64,000 nt of DNA from Branchipolynoe longqiensis (GCA_030323885.1 CM059186.1:171539230-171603229); one strand, 5' to 3'. Shown: positions 44,173-54,720, numbered from the stretch's first letter. Program-made: numbers and translations. Notes: generated by a model from the letters alone, not told the origin.

Positions 44173-46821
44173 CTAGGCGTTTAAATTAGGCTTAGCCTTA
44201 ACGTCCCTGTCCTTGCGGAGACGCGCCAACCTCGCCCGATCAACACCCGAGTTGTCCCTACCCTCGCGATCACCGGCTATCACAGCCTCCTCGAGAGTAC
44301 GTTTTACTCCAGTACATTGTATAGGCCAATGACCGAAAGCAAAGCAACGACCACATTCGTGATCACGAGCACGCGTATCCTTCTTAACCACGCGCCTGCG
44401 CGCAGATAACCCAGATGAGCCAGGCCCACCTGTTGCCACCTGCGCAGCAGATTTCTGCTCCCCCATCACATCACGCATCCAACCCTGGACCATCGATTTA
44501 GTGATAGGTGGCGATTGATAACCCCCCCCAGAGCTCGCCCTGAAATTGCCACCATCTCGATAGCTACCCCCAGACGAACCCCGATAGGAATTACCCCTGC
44601 GATAGCTCCCCCCAGAACCTCCCCGAGAGTAACTACCGCCGCCATTCCGCCGAGGATCACGTGGCGCGTTATACGCAGCCACCTCCACCTCGAACTCACT
44701 ATCCGACTCATCTGATAGCCGAATAGCTTCTACTGCAGTCGACCGCCCAGCACGCAGTGCCTTGGCGCAGTAATCGTCGACTACCTCAAACATCTCCTCC
44801 AGAGACGACTTGCCCGGCCGCCACCGGTCATAGGCGGCACGCTGCTCACCGGGATCAATGAGTGAGCACACGAAACGCTCGACTATCTTAGTCTCGATTG
44901 CACGCTCACTCATCCCAGTATCTCTAGCAGCCTCCCGCCCATCAACCTGAAGCTGTAGACCGTACGCACGGTACGATCCATCACGGGCAGTTTGGACGCG
45001 CTTCTTCCACTGATACCACCGCGCCATGGGGTCCACTGGTCGGAACTTATACGAGATAATAGGAAGCAACTCCCTCATCGTCGTCAACCCATGACGCCTC
45101 CACGCGTCCACGCAGTCCTGCGCCGGCCCCCCCCTTAACAGAGGCAACAGTTGAATGAGAGCTACCCTCTCATCCCACATGTTTGACCGCATATCCAACG
45201 TAAAGTCCCGCCACCAGATATTCCATTCCTGCTTAATACCTGTGAATGGCTTAGGACGCAGCGTTGGAATATGCGCAGAACCCGCCACGGGATACCTCAG
45301 AACATTCTCATCCAGTTCCAACGTATCCCGATTACACGACTCCCAACCGGCCCCACCCCCAATCGAAGCAGGCTCCCGAATCACATCCATTATTGCAGGA
45401 TGATGACGGAACAACCACATCTCTTCCACTGAGTACTGGCGACCCACCGGCAGTCCAGGCAATGACGCAATCGGAACTGCGTCACCCCCCACCCCTACCG
45501 GGTCGGGAATCTTCTCACTACGTACCTCTTCATGAGTATTACCCACGTAAACGGAGTCCTGCACAACACCTCTCAGATGTTGCCCAGAAGCCCCCCCCTT
45601 AGAGGTACCGTCTTCACCAGAGGGCTCCGGCTGCCTAGGACCCCCACCTCCCCCGCCGCCCCCCTTAGAGGGCGCCGGTGAACGCGGCGAGCTACCCGCG
45701 GAAACCGGGCGCGCAGTATGCACTGGATACTGCGTCTCGCAGTCATCCAACCGCGTAGACTCAGTAACCCTCACATTACTCTCCCCAAGCTCCAAACCGC
45801 GCTGAAACGCCAGTTTCTCAGCCTGAAAAGCTGCGCGCTCACTTACAAGAACCCCCAGAGCAGAATTAATGCTACTCCTCTCGGCAGCTAGCAACCGTTC
45901 ACATCTCTGATTCTCATCCTGTAAGTGCCCATTCAGCGCCTCCCGCATAGACAAATCCTCCGTCTGTTTAGTGAACGCAGCCTGCTGCTCGTCCACCAAC
46001 AACCGATTAGATCTTGCCTCTTCTGCGGAAACACGCCGCGCCGCGCTTAGCTCTGCTAATTCGCGCGCGAAGGCTGCAGCATTGGAGACTCTCAATTCAT
46101 CCAACGACCGCCTCTCCTCCGCCATCCGGTCAAACTGGACCCGCTTCCAAGCTCGCAGTCGGCGGATCCGCATCTCTTCCTGACGCTCCACCTCCGACGG
46201 CGACCCAGAAAACGTACGACCCATAACCAAATCATGCTCTAACGTAAACGTCAACGAGTCATCGGCTACGAACCCTGTCTCCAAAACCGGGGAACTCTCC
46301 CTATAACCGGGATCTCGGGGACTTGCACGCCCAGCTCCCGTCCCCACAGAACGGACAGCTGAACTCCCCCACGGCGAATACTCCAGCGGTACGCCTCCCA
46401 CAGAACCCCCGCGCCCAGCCAGACCTACGTCCTCACGACACGCGATTGAACTGCTACCCTCGCGTACACCCGACCCCGAATCACTACTGATCGACAGAGA
46501 CTGCATATCACCAAGAACGAAGCCCACCTTCATCGCACTCCCCGTAATGCCCTCCCCAGTATTTCTATCAACTGAGAGAACATCTCGCACTGCTATTGAT
46601 GGCGCGACATCTTTCGACGCCGCGCTACCACTATCAGAATGAGTGCCCAACCGCGTGTCACGCCCACCACCCTGTACCGCCCCCGATGTAAACAACGGCG
46701 CAATACCGGGTGGCGGACTGCCACTCAGTCGGGCTAACTGCGCCCAATAGCTATCAGCAGACTCAGCATGTCTAGGCGACACCACCGGCACCAGCGCGGG
46801 AGTGGATACGCCCCCCCCCAC
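44173..46821 (-). CDS. gag: Gypsy gag polyprotein
   Basis: 882 aa, uninterrupted. N-terminal about 220 residues are Ser/Gly/Pro-rich. About 225-350 is a strongly charged coiled coil (MAEERRSLDELRVSNAAAFA and following). A Gly/Pro spacer precedes a capsid-like alpha-helical region (about 520-680; WNIWWRDFTLDMRSNMWDER, IKQ/LLPLLRGGPAQ type). Then come a Gly/Ser/Tyr/Arg-rich stretch and a CCHC zinc knuckle (CGRCFAFGHWPIQC, perfect C-x2-C-x4-H-x4-C). It assembles the virus-like particle and binds element RNA. Longer than typical gypsy gag because of the coiled coil. A slippery heptamer lies two codons before the stop. Confidence 0.88.
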   Translation of the reverse strand: MGGGVSTPALVPVVSPRHAESADSYWAQLARLSGSPPPGIAPLFTSGAVQGGGRDTRLGTHSDSGSAASKDVAPSIAVRDVLSVDRNTGEGITGSAMKVGFVLGDMQSLSISSDSGSGVREGSSSIACREDVGLAGRGGSVGGVPLEYSPWGSSAVRSVGTGAGRASPRDPGYRESSPVLETGFVADDSLTFTLEHDLVMGRTFSGSPSEVERQEEMRIRRLRAWKRVQFDRMAEERRSLDELRVSNAAAFARELAELSAARRVSAEEARSNRLLVDEQQAAFTKQTEDLSMREALNGHLQDENQRCERLLAAERSSINSALGVLVSERAAFQAEKLAFQRGLELGESNVRVTESTRLDDCETQYPVHTARPVSAGSSPRSPAPSKGGGGGGGGPRQPEPSGEDGTSKGGASGQHLRGVVQDSVYVGNTHEEVRSEKIPDPVGVGGDAVPIASLPGLPVGRQYSVEEMWLFRHHPAIMDVIREPASIGGGAGWESCNRDTLELDENVLRYPVAGSAHIPTLRPKPFTGIKQEWNIWWRDFTLDMRSNMWDERVALIQLLPLLRGGPAQDCVDAWRRHGLTTMRELLPIISYKFRPVDPMARWYQWKKRVQTARDGSYRAYGLQLQVDGREAARDTGMSERAIETKIVERFVCSLIDPGEQRAAYDRWRPGKSSLEEMFEVVDDYCAKALRAGRSTAVEAIRLSDESDSEFEVEVAAYNAPRDPRRNGGGSYSRGGSGGSYRRGNSYRGSSGGSYRDGGNFRASSGGGYQSPPITKSMVQGWMRDVMGEQKSAAQVATGGPGSSGLSARRRVVKKDTRARDHECGRCFAFGHWPIQCTGVKRTLEEAVIAGDREGRDNSGVDRARLARLRKDRDVKAKPNLNA
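44179..44185 (-). promoter_or_regulatory. -1 ribosomal frameshift site T_TTA_AAC
   Basis: On the minus strand the gag frame reads AAT TTA AAC GCC TAG, giving the canonical X_XXY_YYZ heptamer T TTA AAC. Slipping one base back enters the pol frame directly. A downstream stimulatory structure was not assessed. Confidence 0.75.
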
Positions 46822-47117
46822 TCACTGACACCCGGCGGCGGTCCCCTACAACTCCGGCACCTGTATTTGGAATGAACGTACAAACATCAACATCCCTATC
46901 AGGTGAACTGTGAGCGTGGTGCGGTGCACTCACAGCAGAAGCGTCCACGCCCACCGGCGACCCAACTGCGCCGGGGCTCCCTGTACCATCATTTTGGTAC
47001 TAGCGCCCACTACGCAGTTGACCGGCCGTCGCTCCCTCCATAACTACAAATTACGAAGAGAACCTACCTGCGGAGTTCATGGCCCAGGTCCAATACTCAC
47101 CCCCTTACGCAGAAGGC
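46822..47117 (-). other. Gypsy 5' leader
   Basis: About 300 bp between PBS and gag ATG; non-coding, no structure evaluated. Confidence 0.6.
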
Positions 47118-47135
47118 ATCCTGGTCACGGCACCA
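47118..47135 (-). promoter_or_regulatory. Primer binding site
   Basis: TGGTGCCGTGACCAGGA on the minus strand, two bases inside the 5' LTR; begins with TGG, the complement of tRNA CCA. The matching tRNA was not identified. Confidence 0.65.
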
Positions 47136-47137
47136 AT

Positions 47138-47474
47138 GTAATGGCCCACGGCCCTCCGACTCACCCTTTCTCACACGAAAGAACACCAAGATTCAATTCA
47201 GTGTACGCTTCACCTGGTTTATTGAACCCTCTGCTCTCCGCGGCGTCAGTAGTTGTCCTGACCGCCCCCTGACTCGCCAGATCCCCCTCACATCGATTAT
47301 AGGTGTTTGTGGCGGGGGTGGGTCAACCTACACGCAGTAAGGGTAGCCCCGTTGGGGGTCTGACCGGTGGTGACCCGTGCCGCCACCTAGTGCAGTGTAG
47401 TGGAACTGCGCTGATGGCGTCGTAGTCTCCGCTGCTACCGCGTGATAGTAGAGCTCATGTTCAGACTACTACAC
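47138..47474 (-). repeat. 5' LTR of the gypsy element
   Basis: 337 bp, same ends as 33604-33935. The main differences are in the GC-rich centre (small indels around 47240-47350). Confidence 0.9.
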
Positions 47475-48060
47475 TTGTAATGATTATAATTATTTTAAAT
47501 GGGAGAACGGTTTCTATTTACCAAGAGATTGTTGTCAAATTCATCGCAAACATGATAAACGAGAAATTGGAATTTAAAAAAAAGAGTATACAGCAACCAC
47601 ATCCTACTGTTTGAATTCCAAAACCTATCTATTGATTAATGAGTCTGAGGGATCGAAAACAGAGAAAAAGGTTTCCTGTAAATCCATTAACAAAAGATGT
47701 TTAATGAAGAATCGCACTTCTGCTGAAGAATTTTATGCGAAAGCTTTATTTCGAAATGAAAGTGGATCAGTTATAAATACAGGTTTTAGAGCTCGACATA
47801 ATGGAGTTTGGACTTATAAGGAGAGACGAACGGGTTTCACTTTTTTTTATATTAAGAGACATGTAATGCAAAACGGGATCGATACCACTCCATTGGAAAT
47901 GATTCTCACACCATGGAAAAACTATAACTCTTTCACCATTCCTCAAACTAGTTGTTTATCTAATGACTTTCCACTAAAACTTGAAAAGTATGGACTTTGC
48001 TTTGGATGTTGCTGGCAGTTATTCTATTATGAAATGGCTATGTTTCAGTCATACCTCTAA
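47475..48060 (+). pseudogene. Family B DNA polymerase, C-terminal part (after gypsy insertion)
   Basis: The frame continues exactly from 33603 across the TSD. FYLPRDCCQIHRKHDKREIG is the conserved tail segment after motif C, followed by SKTYLL, the NTGFRARHNGVWTY region and FYIKRHVMQNGIDTTP near the usual C-terminus. An in-frame TAA at 47575-47577 is a further lesion. The reading frame ends at 48060 where the DIRS-like element begins; the true end of the polymerase is probably near 47920-47960. Confidence 0.75.
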
Positions 48061-48094
48061 CACTCAGCCAAATTGCGTAGCGAGTGTTAGAGGT
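48053..48094. repeat. 13-bp perfect inverted repeat at the end of the DIRS-like element
   Basis: ACCTCTAACACTC (48053-48065) and GAGTGTTAGAGGT (48082-48094) with a 16-nt loop. It overlaps the recombinase stop codon and probably marks or lies next to the element's 3' end. Confidence 0.8.
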
Positions 48095-49062
48095 GCAGCA
48101 CTAAACACAGTTTTAGGAACGTAATCAAATATCGCTGAAGAGCGCCATCTACCTAACTCAAGTACATCATTGATAGAAGCACCTGCCTCCGCGCAGGCTC
48201 GGGCCGCACCTCTTCTTAGGCTATGAAGAGTGACGGCCTCAGGGTTAAGGTGTCCGGTTTTTAACAAGAGCAAGTCTTATTGCTGCCAACAAGGTAGGGC
48301 CCGAGAGGGGAGCGCCGGACGGGAGCAGAAACGCAGGACCCGCAGGGACAACTTGCGTAGACCCAACATACTTGCGCCAGGCTTTCAAGGGACAGCAAGT
48401 CGCACCAGGAATTGCTGCTATTTCCACCACATACCGGCCTGATGCTCCACGTGAGGTTTTAGTTGATCGAACCCAGATCAGAAGCGTGTGTCTGCTTTCA
48501 CGTATATCCGCCCCTATGAGTGCGTGGCCCGGATCGTCGTCTCGACCGGAAAATAACAAGTTACATTGCCTTAATAACGTGAAGTAACCTATTAGAGTTG
48601 CAGCAATCAATACATTTGCTAGGCTACCGGCAGATTTAAAGTAGTTAACTATATTTATGATATCGTTTACAGACAGAGGGAGTGCCTTAGTTGGACTATG
48701 CGTTGATAATCTACACACTCCTTGTTTGACCAATTTAACAGGGTATGACTCAAATGCTTGTACATCACCACCATACAGAGAAACCCAGGTTTTTGCTCCA
48801 CTGACATAGTTATTAAGAGCTCCTGGAGTTTTCAATTGACCATATAGTTCTGCTACATACGCCATTACATCATATATTTGAGGCTCAGTAGGATTAACTT
48901 GATAATTCGCACAATACTTCAGATAAGCCCTAACATGGTACAGTTTGTTCTTCCAAGTTCCTGCCGACAGTCCTGCTTTAAACAGATCTAGTACTTGTTG
49001 ATGCAGGCCATTAGGGAGATCTGGGAAGGTAGAGCCAATATCACTACCTTTCCAGATCTACA
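48064..49062 (-). pseudogene. DIRS-like tyrosine recombinase (one frameshift)
   Basis: About 330 aa. The N-terminal SAM-like part (GLHQQVLDLFKAGLSAGTW) is open upstream of the ATG at 48865. The catalytic half has the first Arg in FTLLRQCNLLF, then HSLRRG (His-x-x-Arg), GRWRSSA, and the nucleophile Tyr in FDYVPK. This enzyme would integrate the circular DNA copy by site-specific recombination. A one-base insertion near 48262 separates the first Arg from the HxxR-Tyr block. The stop overlaps the terminal inverted repeat. Confidence 0.85.
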
Positions 49063-50350
49063 GAGTTAAGTCAAACACGGATACTTCATGGGAAACCCGG
49101 ATCCTCGTGATCCCGAGATCGGTACAAAGAGAATCTGCGGTGACCGCCGCTTTACCATCAAAGTGTCGCCTGCTCAGAGCATCGGCTAGAACGAGTTCCG
49201 TGCCAGGTTTATGCCGTACCGTACTTGCACCTCACAGCTGTGATCCGCTGCATAACGCCAGATTTCGCGCGCACAGGCACAAAGGACAGGGTCCTTACCA
49301 GCGCCCGTGGAGAGTACTTGCTGTGAAGCCGTGTTGTCAGTATTGATAATAATTCTATAATTTTGAATATCTGGAGGACCGAGATTTTGGAGTGCAACAA
49401 CCAAGTTTAACGCCTCTAATTGCGCTATGTTAGTGTACAAACAGAGTACATCTCCAGAGTAAAGTTCAGAAAAATAATTTGATTCAGAATACGCACCGGC
49501 CCCTCTTAGGGAAGAATCACACTCAATTAACCAATCACACCTTGGGGAAGTGTTCAATAGGACGAGGCCATTTGTGTTCTCAGCATAACGCAAGAACCAT
49601 CTAATGTCCCTCATTAGCTCCAAAGTGACCCTACGCCTGGACCTGTACGGTGTAGCCCTAAGCATATCTAATATTCTATTCATGAAACGACGTGCAGGCG
49701 TTACACATTTCGCAATAAACTGTAGCCTACCAATCAGCCGTTGCAAGTCTTTCCTACTAACTAGCTTACCTCTTTCCAAAGTTTACATTCATCTAGTATT
49801 TCTTTCAACTTTAATTTTGGTATTGTTATCGTCATTAAATCTGTATTGACATTGTAACCCAACCAATCTAAATCTGATGTAGGTGACACACACTTTTTCA
49901 AAGATAAATTTAGACCTAACAGACTAGTAATTCCTAAAATTGCATTATAGGCCAACCTTGCCTCTTCCTCATTGCGAGCTACACCAACAAAGTCATCAAG
50001 ATAACAGAGTACAAAGTGACCTCTTTTTCTAACTAGATGGACCACTGCATTAGTGGTACGGGCACAAGCTAAGGAAGAGGTTCTACAACCAAATGGTGGA
50101 GCGATATCGAAGTAGTAGCTGCCATCTACAGCAATTCCGAACAGAGGCACTGAGAGGGGGCATGTACGAAGTTGCCTATAAGCTCTAGCCAGGTCAATCG
50201 ACCATAAGAAAGAACCCTTCCCTAATTTAACCAATTCATTCGCTAAGTCCATAATGTTAGGCAGTGTATAGCTGATCTCCCTCCCTTGATAAAAACCCTT
50301 CATAATACCAGAGTTCACACTAGCACCTTTGGGATAGCTAAGATCCACTA
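49063..50350 (-). pseudogene. DIRS-like reverse transcriptase and RNase H (three frameshifts)
   Basis: RT: LSYPKGASVN, IDLARAYRQL, APPFGCRTSS and CYLDDFVGVA (YLDD). RNase H: IECDSSLRGAGAY, a Glu in AQLEALNL, INTDNTAS and a final LADALSRR. The frame breaks are at the gag junction (about 50360), at about 49775 and at about 49200, each a one-base loss. The N-terminal fingers of the RT are encoded at the end of the gag frame (ALLGPFKTVPFTP, SPIMTRPKKNS). Confidence 0.85.
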
Positions 50351-52987
50351 TAATACGTCTTTTAAAGAATTCTTTTTAGGTCTAGTCATTATAGGGCTTA
50401 TCTGAGCCCAGGGTGTGAATGGTACTGTTTTGAATGGACCCAGCAGAGCATTGTGTTTCAACTCTGTTTCAATGTACTTGATTACCCAAATGAAATTATT
50501 TGGGTCCTCCTTATGATTGGCATAAGAAGGAGTTGGAGGTAATGATTTTGTATAGTCAGCAGGCCAACCGTACTCAAGATAGTTTACGATTTCAAAATCA
50601 TCATAGTCCTGTAGTAGGAACTTCCACATAGGAATGTTAAGGCCAGAGGGTACAGATATCTTGGCAGATAAGTAATTTGGCAAACCCGAAGAGCGTACTT
50701 TAGCATATATATCAAGATATTGACTCGAGACAACAGTGTCTAGAGCAACAGTCGGCCAGAAACCGAGGAGGGTTGAGCTGAATGCTACCGGCGAAATGGA
50801 GCGGTCAGGAGAATTTGGAAAATTATTATCAATACTGTTTTCAGAATCCGTACGTAAGGAATCAGACAGGGCCGTGGAGACCCGAGGTACAGTGGTAGTG
50901 GTACCACGATCGACATTCGCTTTGCACGAAGTTGAGGATGATTCAGACTCAAGTGGATGAGTCGATGCCAGAGGAACATCAAATGAATTCTGATAATCAA
51001 TTGAGCTCTTGGGATCTTCATCAAAACGACGATTGTTAACCGTATGTGAACTCAAGCTGGGAAAATCTGAAAAACTACTATCATGAAATTTTGTACTAAC
51101 ACTCTGCAAATTATTTCCAATACTCAATGAGGCTGAACGCCCAGTCATCCCAGGACCACCCGTACAATCCAAAATATCTGTGCTATTCAATTTTGTATCT
51201 ATCATATCAGAATTAATAAGGGACTTCATGCCAGAGTGACTAACCTGAGTTCCCAGCTTGGAAACAGTAACGTCGTCGTCTTGTGAATGCAGGACGAAAG
51301 ATTGGAGCACGTAAGTTTGAGGATGGAGCACGTTAGTTGTAGCACGTAAGTCATCATCACGGCAGATCAAATCACTCTCCGAGTTATCATATGAAAAGGA
51401 AAGGACATCAATATTAGAGACATTGTCTAATGAGTCTGGCCCCGCAGGGACCAATGACTGAAAATCCTGGGCAACATTATTAGAATTAACTTCCCCGGTT
51501 TTGGTACCAGAGTCAACTCGAGGAGCCGATCTGTCCAACACTCTCTTTTTGTTATTACAATCAATCTCACGATGTGAGTTAGCTTTCTTATATTTATTTA
51601 TACACCATGCACAGTAATGACATCTCTTATCTTGTCCGACACCATGAGAACTAGAAAATTCACAAGATTTGCCCCAGTTCCAAGAGTAGCAAGGTTTCCC
51701 ATCTACATTAAAGTCATACTCCCTACTAAAGTTAGTTGATTTATGAAATTCAGATTTAAAAGAGTTTTTATAAGAGGCACGTCTTTCACCCACCGCCATT
51801 ACATCACGCATGATATCCTTGATTGCATACCTATCATCCCACCCCGTTGCCAACCGACCATCAATAATCATAGTGAAAATGCGTTCTGACCAAGTGAGAC
51901 ACGTATTCCATTCCCAATCAGCTGCCATTAGCATAAGATCCTCTTCATGTATTTTGATATGATCTACCCAACCTTCAGGCAAACGGCTATCTCGCCTCAT
52001 ACGGTGTAATGCAGTAAAATACTCAAACCACTCTGACTCCCCAGTACCCACTTTCCCCTTTTTTTCTTTTCTAATGACATACAAATGTGGCATAAAATCA
52101 TCCCTACCTTTTTGTTTTTTTAGTGTAACACCAGCTGATGATAGTAACTCTGCAATCAACATCTTGCTTTCTGCAGTTTTCTTGAATTCTCGACGACTGG
52201 ATCTGAGACGCCGTCTGCTTTCCCGAGCGCTGTCCGAATCTGACGAGGAAGAACGACACTGCCTCGACCGCTTCGCCGTAGGAGCTGCATGATGTCTGCG
52301 TCGACGATGTAGATCCCTTGACTGTGTGCTTGTATGCTGGTCCCCACGCCGCTTCCGGGATGTTTGCCTGCGATTCGGCGACAAGCCGCTAGATGGCGAC
52401 TCGACTGCTTCATCCGAACTTGAAAACATATCATCGACGACTTTTCCGACATGTTTTGTAGTAGTACGTCTAGAATTGTTCCTTTTTACTGAGCTGCTTG
52501 AATCTGAAGATTGTGAACGACGTCTATTTGAATGGTGAGTTGAAAAGACAGGAGCATGTCGAGAAATCGACTGGGACCCACGCCTCTTCCGCGACGTACC
52601 CGCTTGATTCGACCGTAACACACTAGGTGGCGACCCAGGGAGCATTTCCTGGTCCGATCCGACGTCATCTGTGACGTCATCGTCATTCTTTGCTGCTCTG
52701 CGTCGATATGTACAATTTGACTCAATAACTTTTAATCGACTTATCAAAACTTTTGAAAACGACGCCAGCTTGGTGTCGATTGCTGAATGTACTGTGGATA
52801 ACGACATCTCGGGCAAGTCGACGTCGACGGGCAACTCATTGACAGAATCTTCCACTTTCGACGACTTTTTCCGACTTGTTGAAGGTTTGGGTGAAGCTGT
52901 TAAGTCTGGTGAATCTTCCATTATTGAAGATGGCTGACGCACACGGGTGGATTTACGAACTTGCTGCATAATCTGTATCACTTGCAA
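50348..52987 (-). CDS. DIRS-like gag / ORF1 (runs into the RT N-terminus)
   Basis: 879 aa. Long Ser/Arg-rich, basic N-terminal third (SRKRRGSQS, RRRRHHAAPTAKRSRQC). A central helical region (about 290-400; LPEGWVDHIKIHEEDLMLMA) precedes a Cys/His cluster (CYSWNWGKSC...CHYCAWC...HREIDC), a DIRS gag-type zinc site. A Ser/Asp-rich linker follows, and then the start of the RT fingers (ISVPSGLNIPMWKFLLQDYD). Ends just after the heptamer T_TTA_AAA (50360-50366), where a -1 shift would enter RT. The break falls inside the RT domain, so a mutation is likelier than programmed frameshifting. Confidence 0.75.
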   Translation of the reverse strand: MQVIQIMQQVRKSTRVRQPSSIMEDSPDLTASPKPSTSRKKSSKVEDSVNELPVDVDLPEMSLSTVHSAIDTKLASFSKVLISRLKVIESNCTYRRRAAKNDDDVTDDVGSDQEMLPGSPPSVLRSNQAGTSRKRRGSQSISRHAPVFSTHHSNRRRSQSSDSSSSVKRNNSRRTTTKHVGKVVDDMFSSSDEAVESPSSGLSPNRRQTSRKRRGDQHTSTQSRDLHRRRRHHAAPTAKRSRQCRSSSSDSDSARESRRRLRSSRREFKKTAESKMLIAELLSSAGVTLKKQKGRDDFMPHLYVIRKEKKGKVGTGESEWFEYFTALHRMRRDSRLPEGWVDHIKIHEEDLMLMAADWEWNTCLTWSERIFTMIIDGRLATGWDDRYAIKDIMRDVMAVGERRASYKNSFKSEFHKSTNFSREYDFNVDGKPCYSWNWGKSCEFSSSHGVGQDKRCHYCAWCINKYKKANSHREIDCNNKKRVLDRSAPRVDSGTKTGEVNSNNVAQDFQSLVPAGPDSLDNVSNIDVLSFSYDNSESDLICRDDDLRATTNVLHPQTYVLQSFVLHSQDDDVTVSKLGTQVSHSGMKSLINSDMIDTKLNSTDILDCTGGPGMTGRSASLSIGNNLQSVSTKFHDSSFSDFPSLSSHTVNNRRFDEDPKSSIDYQNSFDVPLASTHPLESESSSTSCKANVDRGTTTTVPRVSTALSDSLRTDSENSIDNNFPNSPDRSISPVAFSSTLLGFWPTVALDTVVSSQYLDIYAKVRSSGLPNYLSAKISVPSGLNIPMWKFLLQDYDDFEIVNYLEYGWPADYTKSLPPTPSYANHKEDPNNFIWVIKYIETELKHNALLGPFKTVPFTPWAQISPIMTRPKKNSLKDVL

Positions 52988-53245
52988 AGGAGGATGTGTA
53001 TCACTTGCAATGGAGGATGTGTATCACTTGCCTTCCAGATGTTTACTGTATGAGTGTCAGGACAAAAGTGAGTGGGAGATCCTAGTTTCCACCTCTAGAT
53101 ATATTAATGGTATCCTTGGAGATTTTTGTTGACATATGACAAGATTGCTTGGAGACATGAATGTTTCTTCACTACCGGACCTAGCAACCCATATACAAGT
53201 TTCTTGGATCACAGATTGAGTTGAGTGGTTATGGCAACGCATACA
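52988..53245. other. Upstream of the DIRS gag: short duplication, otherwise nothing
   Basis: ATGTGTATCACTTGCAATGG-type unit of 26 bp is repeated at about 52983-53031. No other feature seen. Confidence 0.6.
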
Positions 53246-54720
53246 AGTTTTGTTTACATTACTTGGCAACATCAGTTTTGAAAGTCAGATACCTTCTATG
53301 TTGAGGGTTCAGTCATTCCAACAGAATTCTTGGCATTTTTAATAAAGAACAATAGATATGAATTAAATCTTAGTTTTTAACATTACTGATGAATTTATAT
53401 AACATACATAGATAGATCTGGGATTTCTACTTCTTTTGAATTGTCCCTTAATAGATGGAGATCAATTTGAATTTTATTTAAGTTCATGTTTATAACATTT
53501 CATGAGAGACCTATCTGCAAGGTATTTGATTTCTTTAAGACTAGGTTACCATTATCTCTAGAATATGAGTTAACCCACATATAACAAGTTTTGTTTACAT
53601 TACTTGGCAACATCAGTTTTGAAAGTCAGAGACCTTCTATGTTGAGGGTTCAGTCATTCCAACAGAATTCTTGGCATTTTTAATAAAGAACAATAGATAT
53701 GAATTAAATCTAATTTTTTTTTTTTTTAAACATTACTGATGAATTTATATAACATACATAGATAGATCTGGGATTTCTACTTCTTTTGAATTGTCCCTTA
53801 ATAGATGGAGATCAATTTGAATTTTATTTAAGATCATGTTTATAACATTTCATGAGAGACCTATCTGCAAGGTATTTGATTTCTTTAAGACTAGGTTACC
53901 ATTATCTCTAGAATATGAGTTAACCCACATAGTAATGATTTATGTAACATATTAGAAGAACTGGGATTCCTAAATCTTGAGATGTCTAATAATAGATGGA
54001 GATCAAATTTGAATTTTATTTAAGTTCATGATTATAAATTCCATCATATACATATCAGCAAGTTATTTGATTTCTTTTGAAACTATGAGTCCATCATTTC
54101 TAGAATGTGATTTAACCCAGTTTAATCTAATATTTTGCTTAGAAGCTCAATCTAAGTAGTGGATACAACTTAATCTTAGTTTGAACCTATTTATGAGTTT
54201 ACAAAAGAACAAGATATAGGAATAAATCCTAGTCTAAGATTACTGATGAATTATATAACATGCAGAGAACTGGGAATTCTAATTCTTGAGAATTGTCCAG
54301 TAACGTTTGAGATCAATTGAAATTAATTAAGAATATAAATCTCCAGAATATAATTCTCCAGAATATAAATCTCAACAAGGTAATTGATTTCTTTTGAAGC
54401 TATGTGACCAGTAACTCCAGAATATGAAATAACCCAGTTTATCAATTATTTTGCTTAGAAGTTCAATCTAGTTACTAGATAGAACTTTATCTAAGTCTGG
54501 ATCCTTTTTGTCAGTTTATAAAAGAACAAATAGGTGGATAGATCCTAATCTATAATTTACAGATGATTTATATAACATGCATATATAAACTGGGAATCCT
54601 AATTCTTTGAGAATGTCCACTAGCAGTTGGAGATCAACTTAAGCTACATAATTCATAGGTTATTACATTTTTCATATTATTCCCTTTTATATACTTAACT
54701 ACTATCAGAACAGTATCTCC
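53246..54720. repeat. Satellite-like tandem array, about 340 bp and shorter units
   Basis: Two nearly identical units (53242-53583 and 53584-53928), then three diverged, shorter ones. The landmark ACTGATGAATTTATATAACAT recurs near 53384, 53735, 53934, 54243 and 54562. AT-rich and non-coding. Confidence 0.8.

Larger units (their letters stand above)
33604..47474 (-). mobile_element. Ty3/gypsy LTR retrotransposon, 13.9 kb, inserted in the polymerase gene
   Basis: LTRs at 33604-33935 and 47138-47474, target duplication TTGT (33600-33603 and 47475-47478). The minus-strand order is 5' LTR, PBS, gag, pol (protease, RT, RNase H, integrase), a long third ORF, polypurine tract, 3' LTR. The LTRs differ at roughly 20 positions over about 335 bp, so the insertion is not recent. 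pol carries a 1-base insertion and a TAG; the third ORF has two frameshifts. GC content is clearly higher than in the host polymerase gene. At nearly 14 kb it is far longer than the usual 5-7 kb gypsy element. Confidence 0.92.
48064..52987 (-). mobile_element. DIRS-like tyrosine-recombinase retrotransposon
   Basis: Minus-strand order: gag-like ORF, RT-RNase H, tyrosine recombinase. That is the DIRS/Ngaro order, using a recombinase instead of an integrase. Four single-base frameshifts (about 50360, 49775, 49200, 48262) inactivate it. Terminal or split direct repeats were not located; the 5' boundary beyond 52987 is unknown. No methyltransferase-like domain seen. Confidence 0.85.

Noticed and set aside
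47118..47135. Assigning a specific primer tRNA to the gypsy PBS
   Set aside because: The sequence starts correctly with TGG, but I could not match it to a tRNA 3' end without a database.
28577..48060. Complete Maverick/Polinton element
   Set aside because: Only the polymerase is present; no TIRs, integrase, protease, ATPase or capsid genes were found around it.
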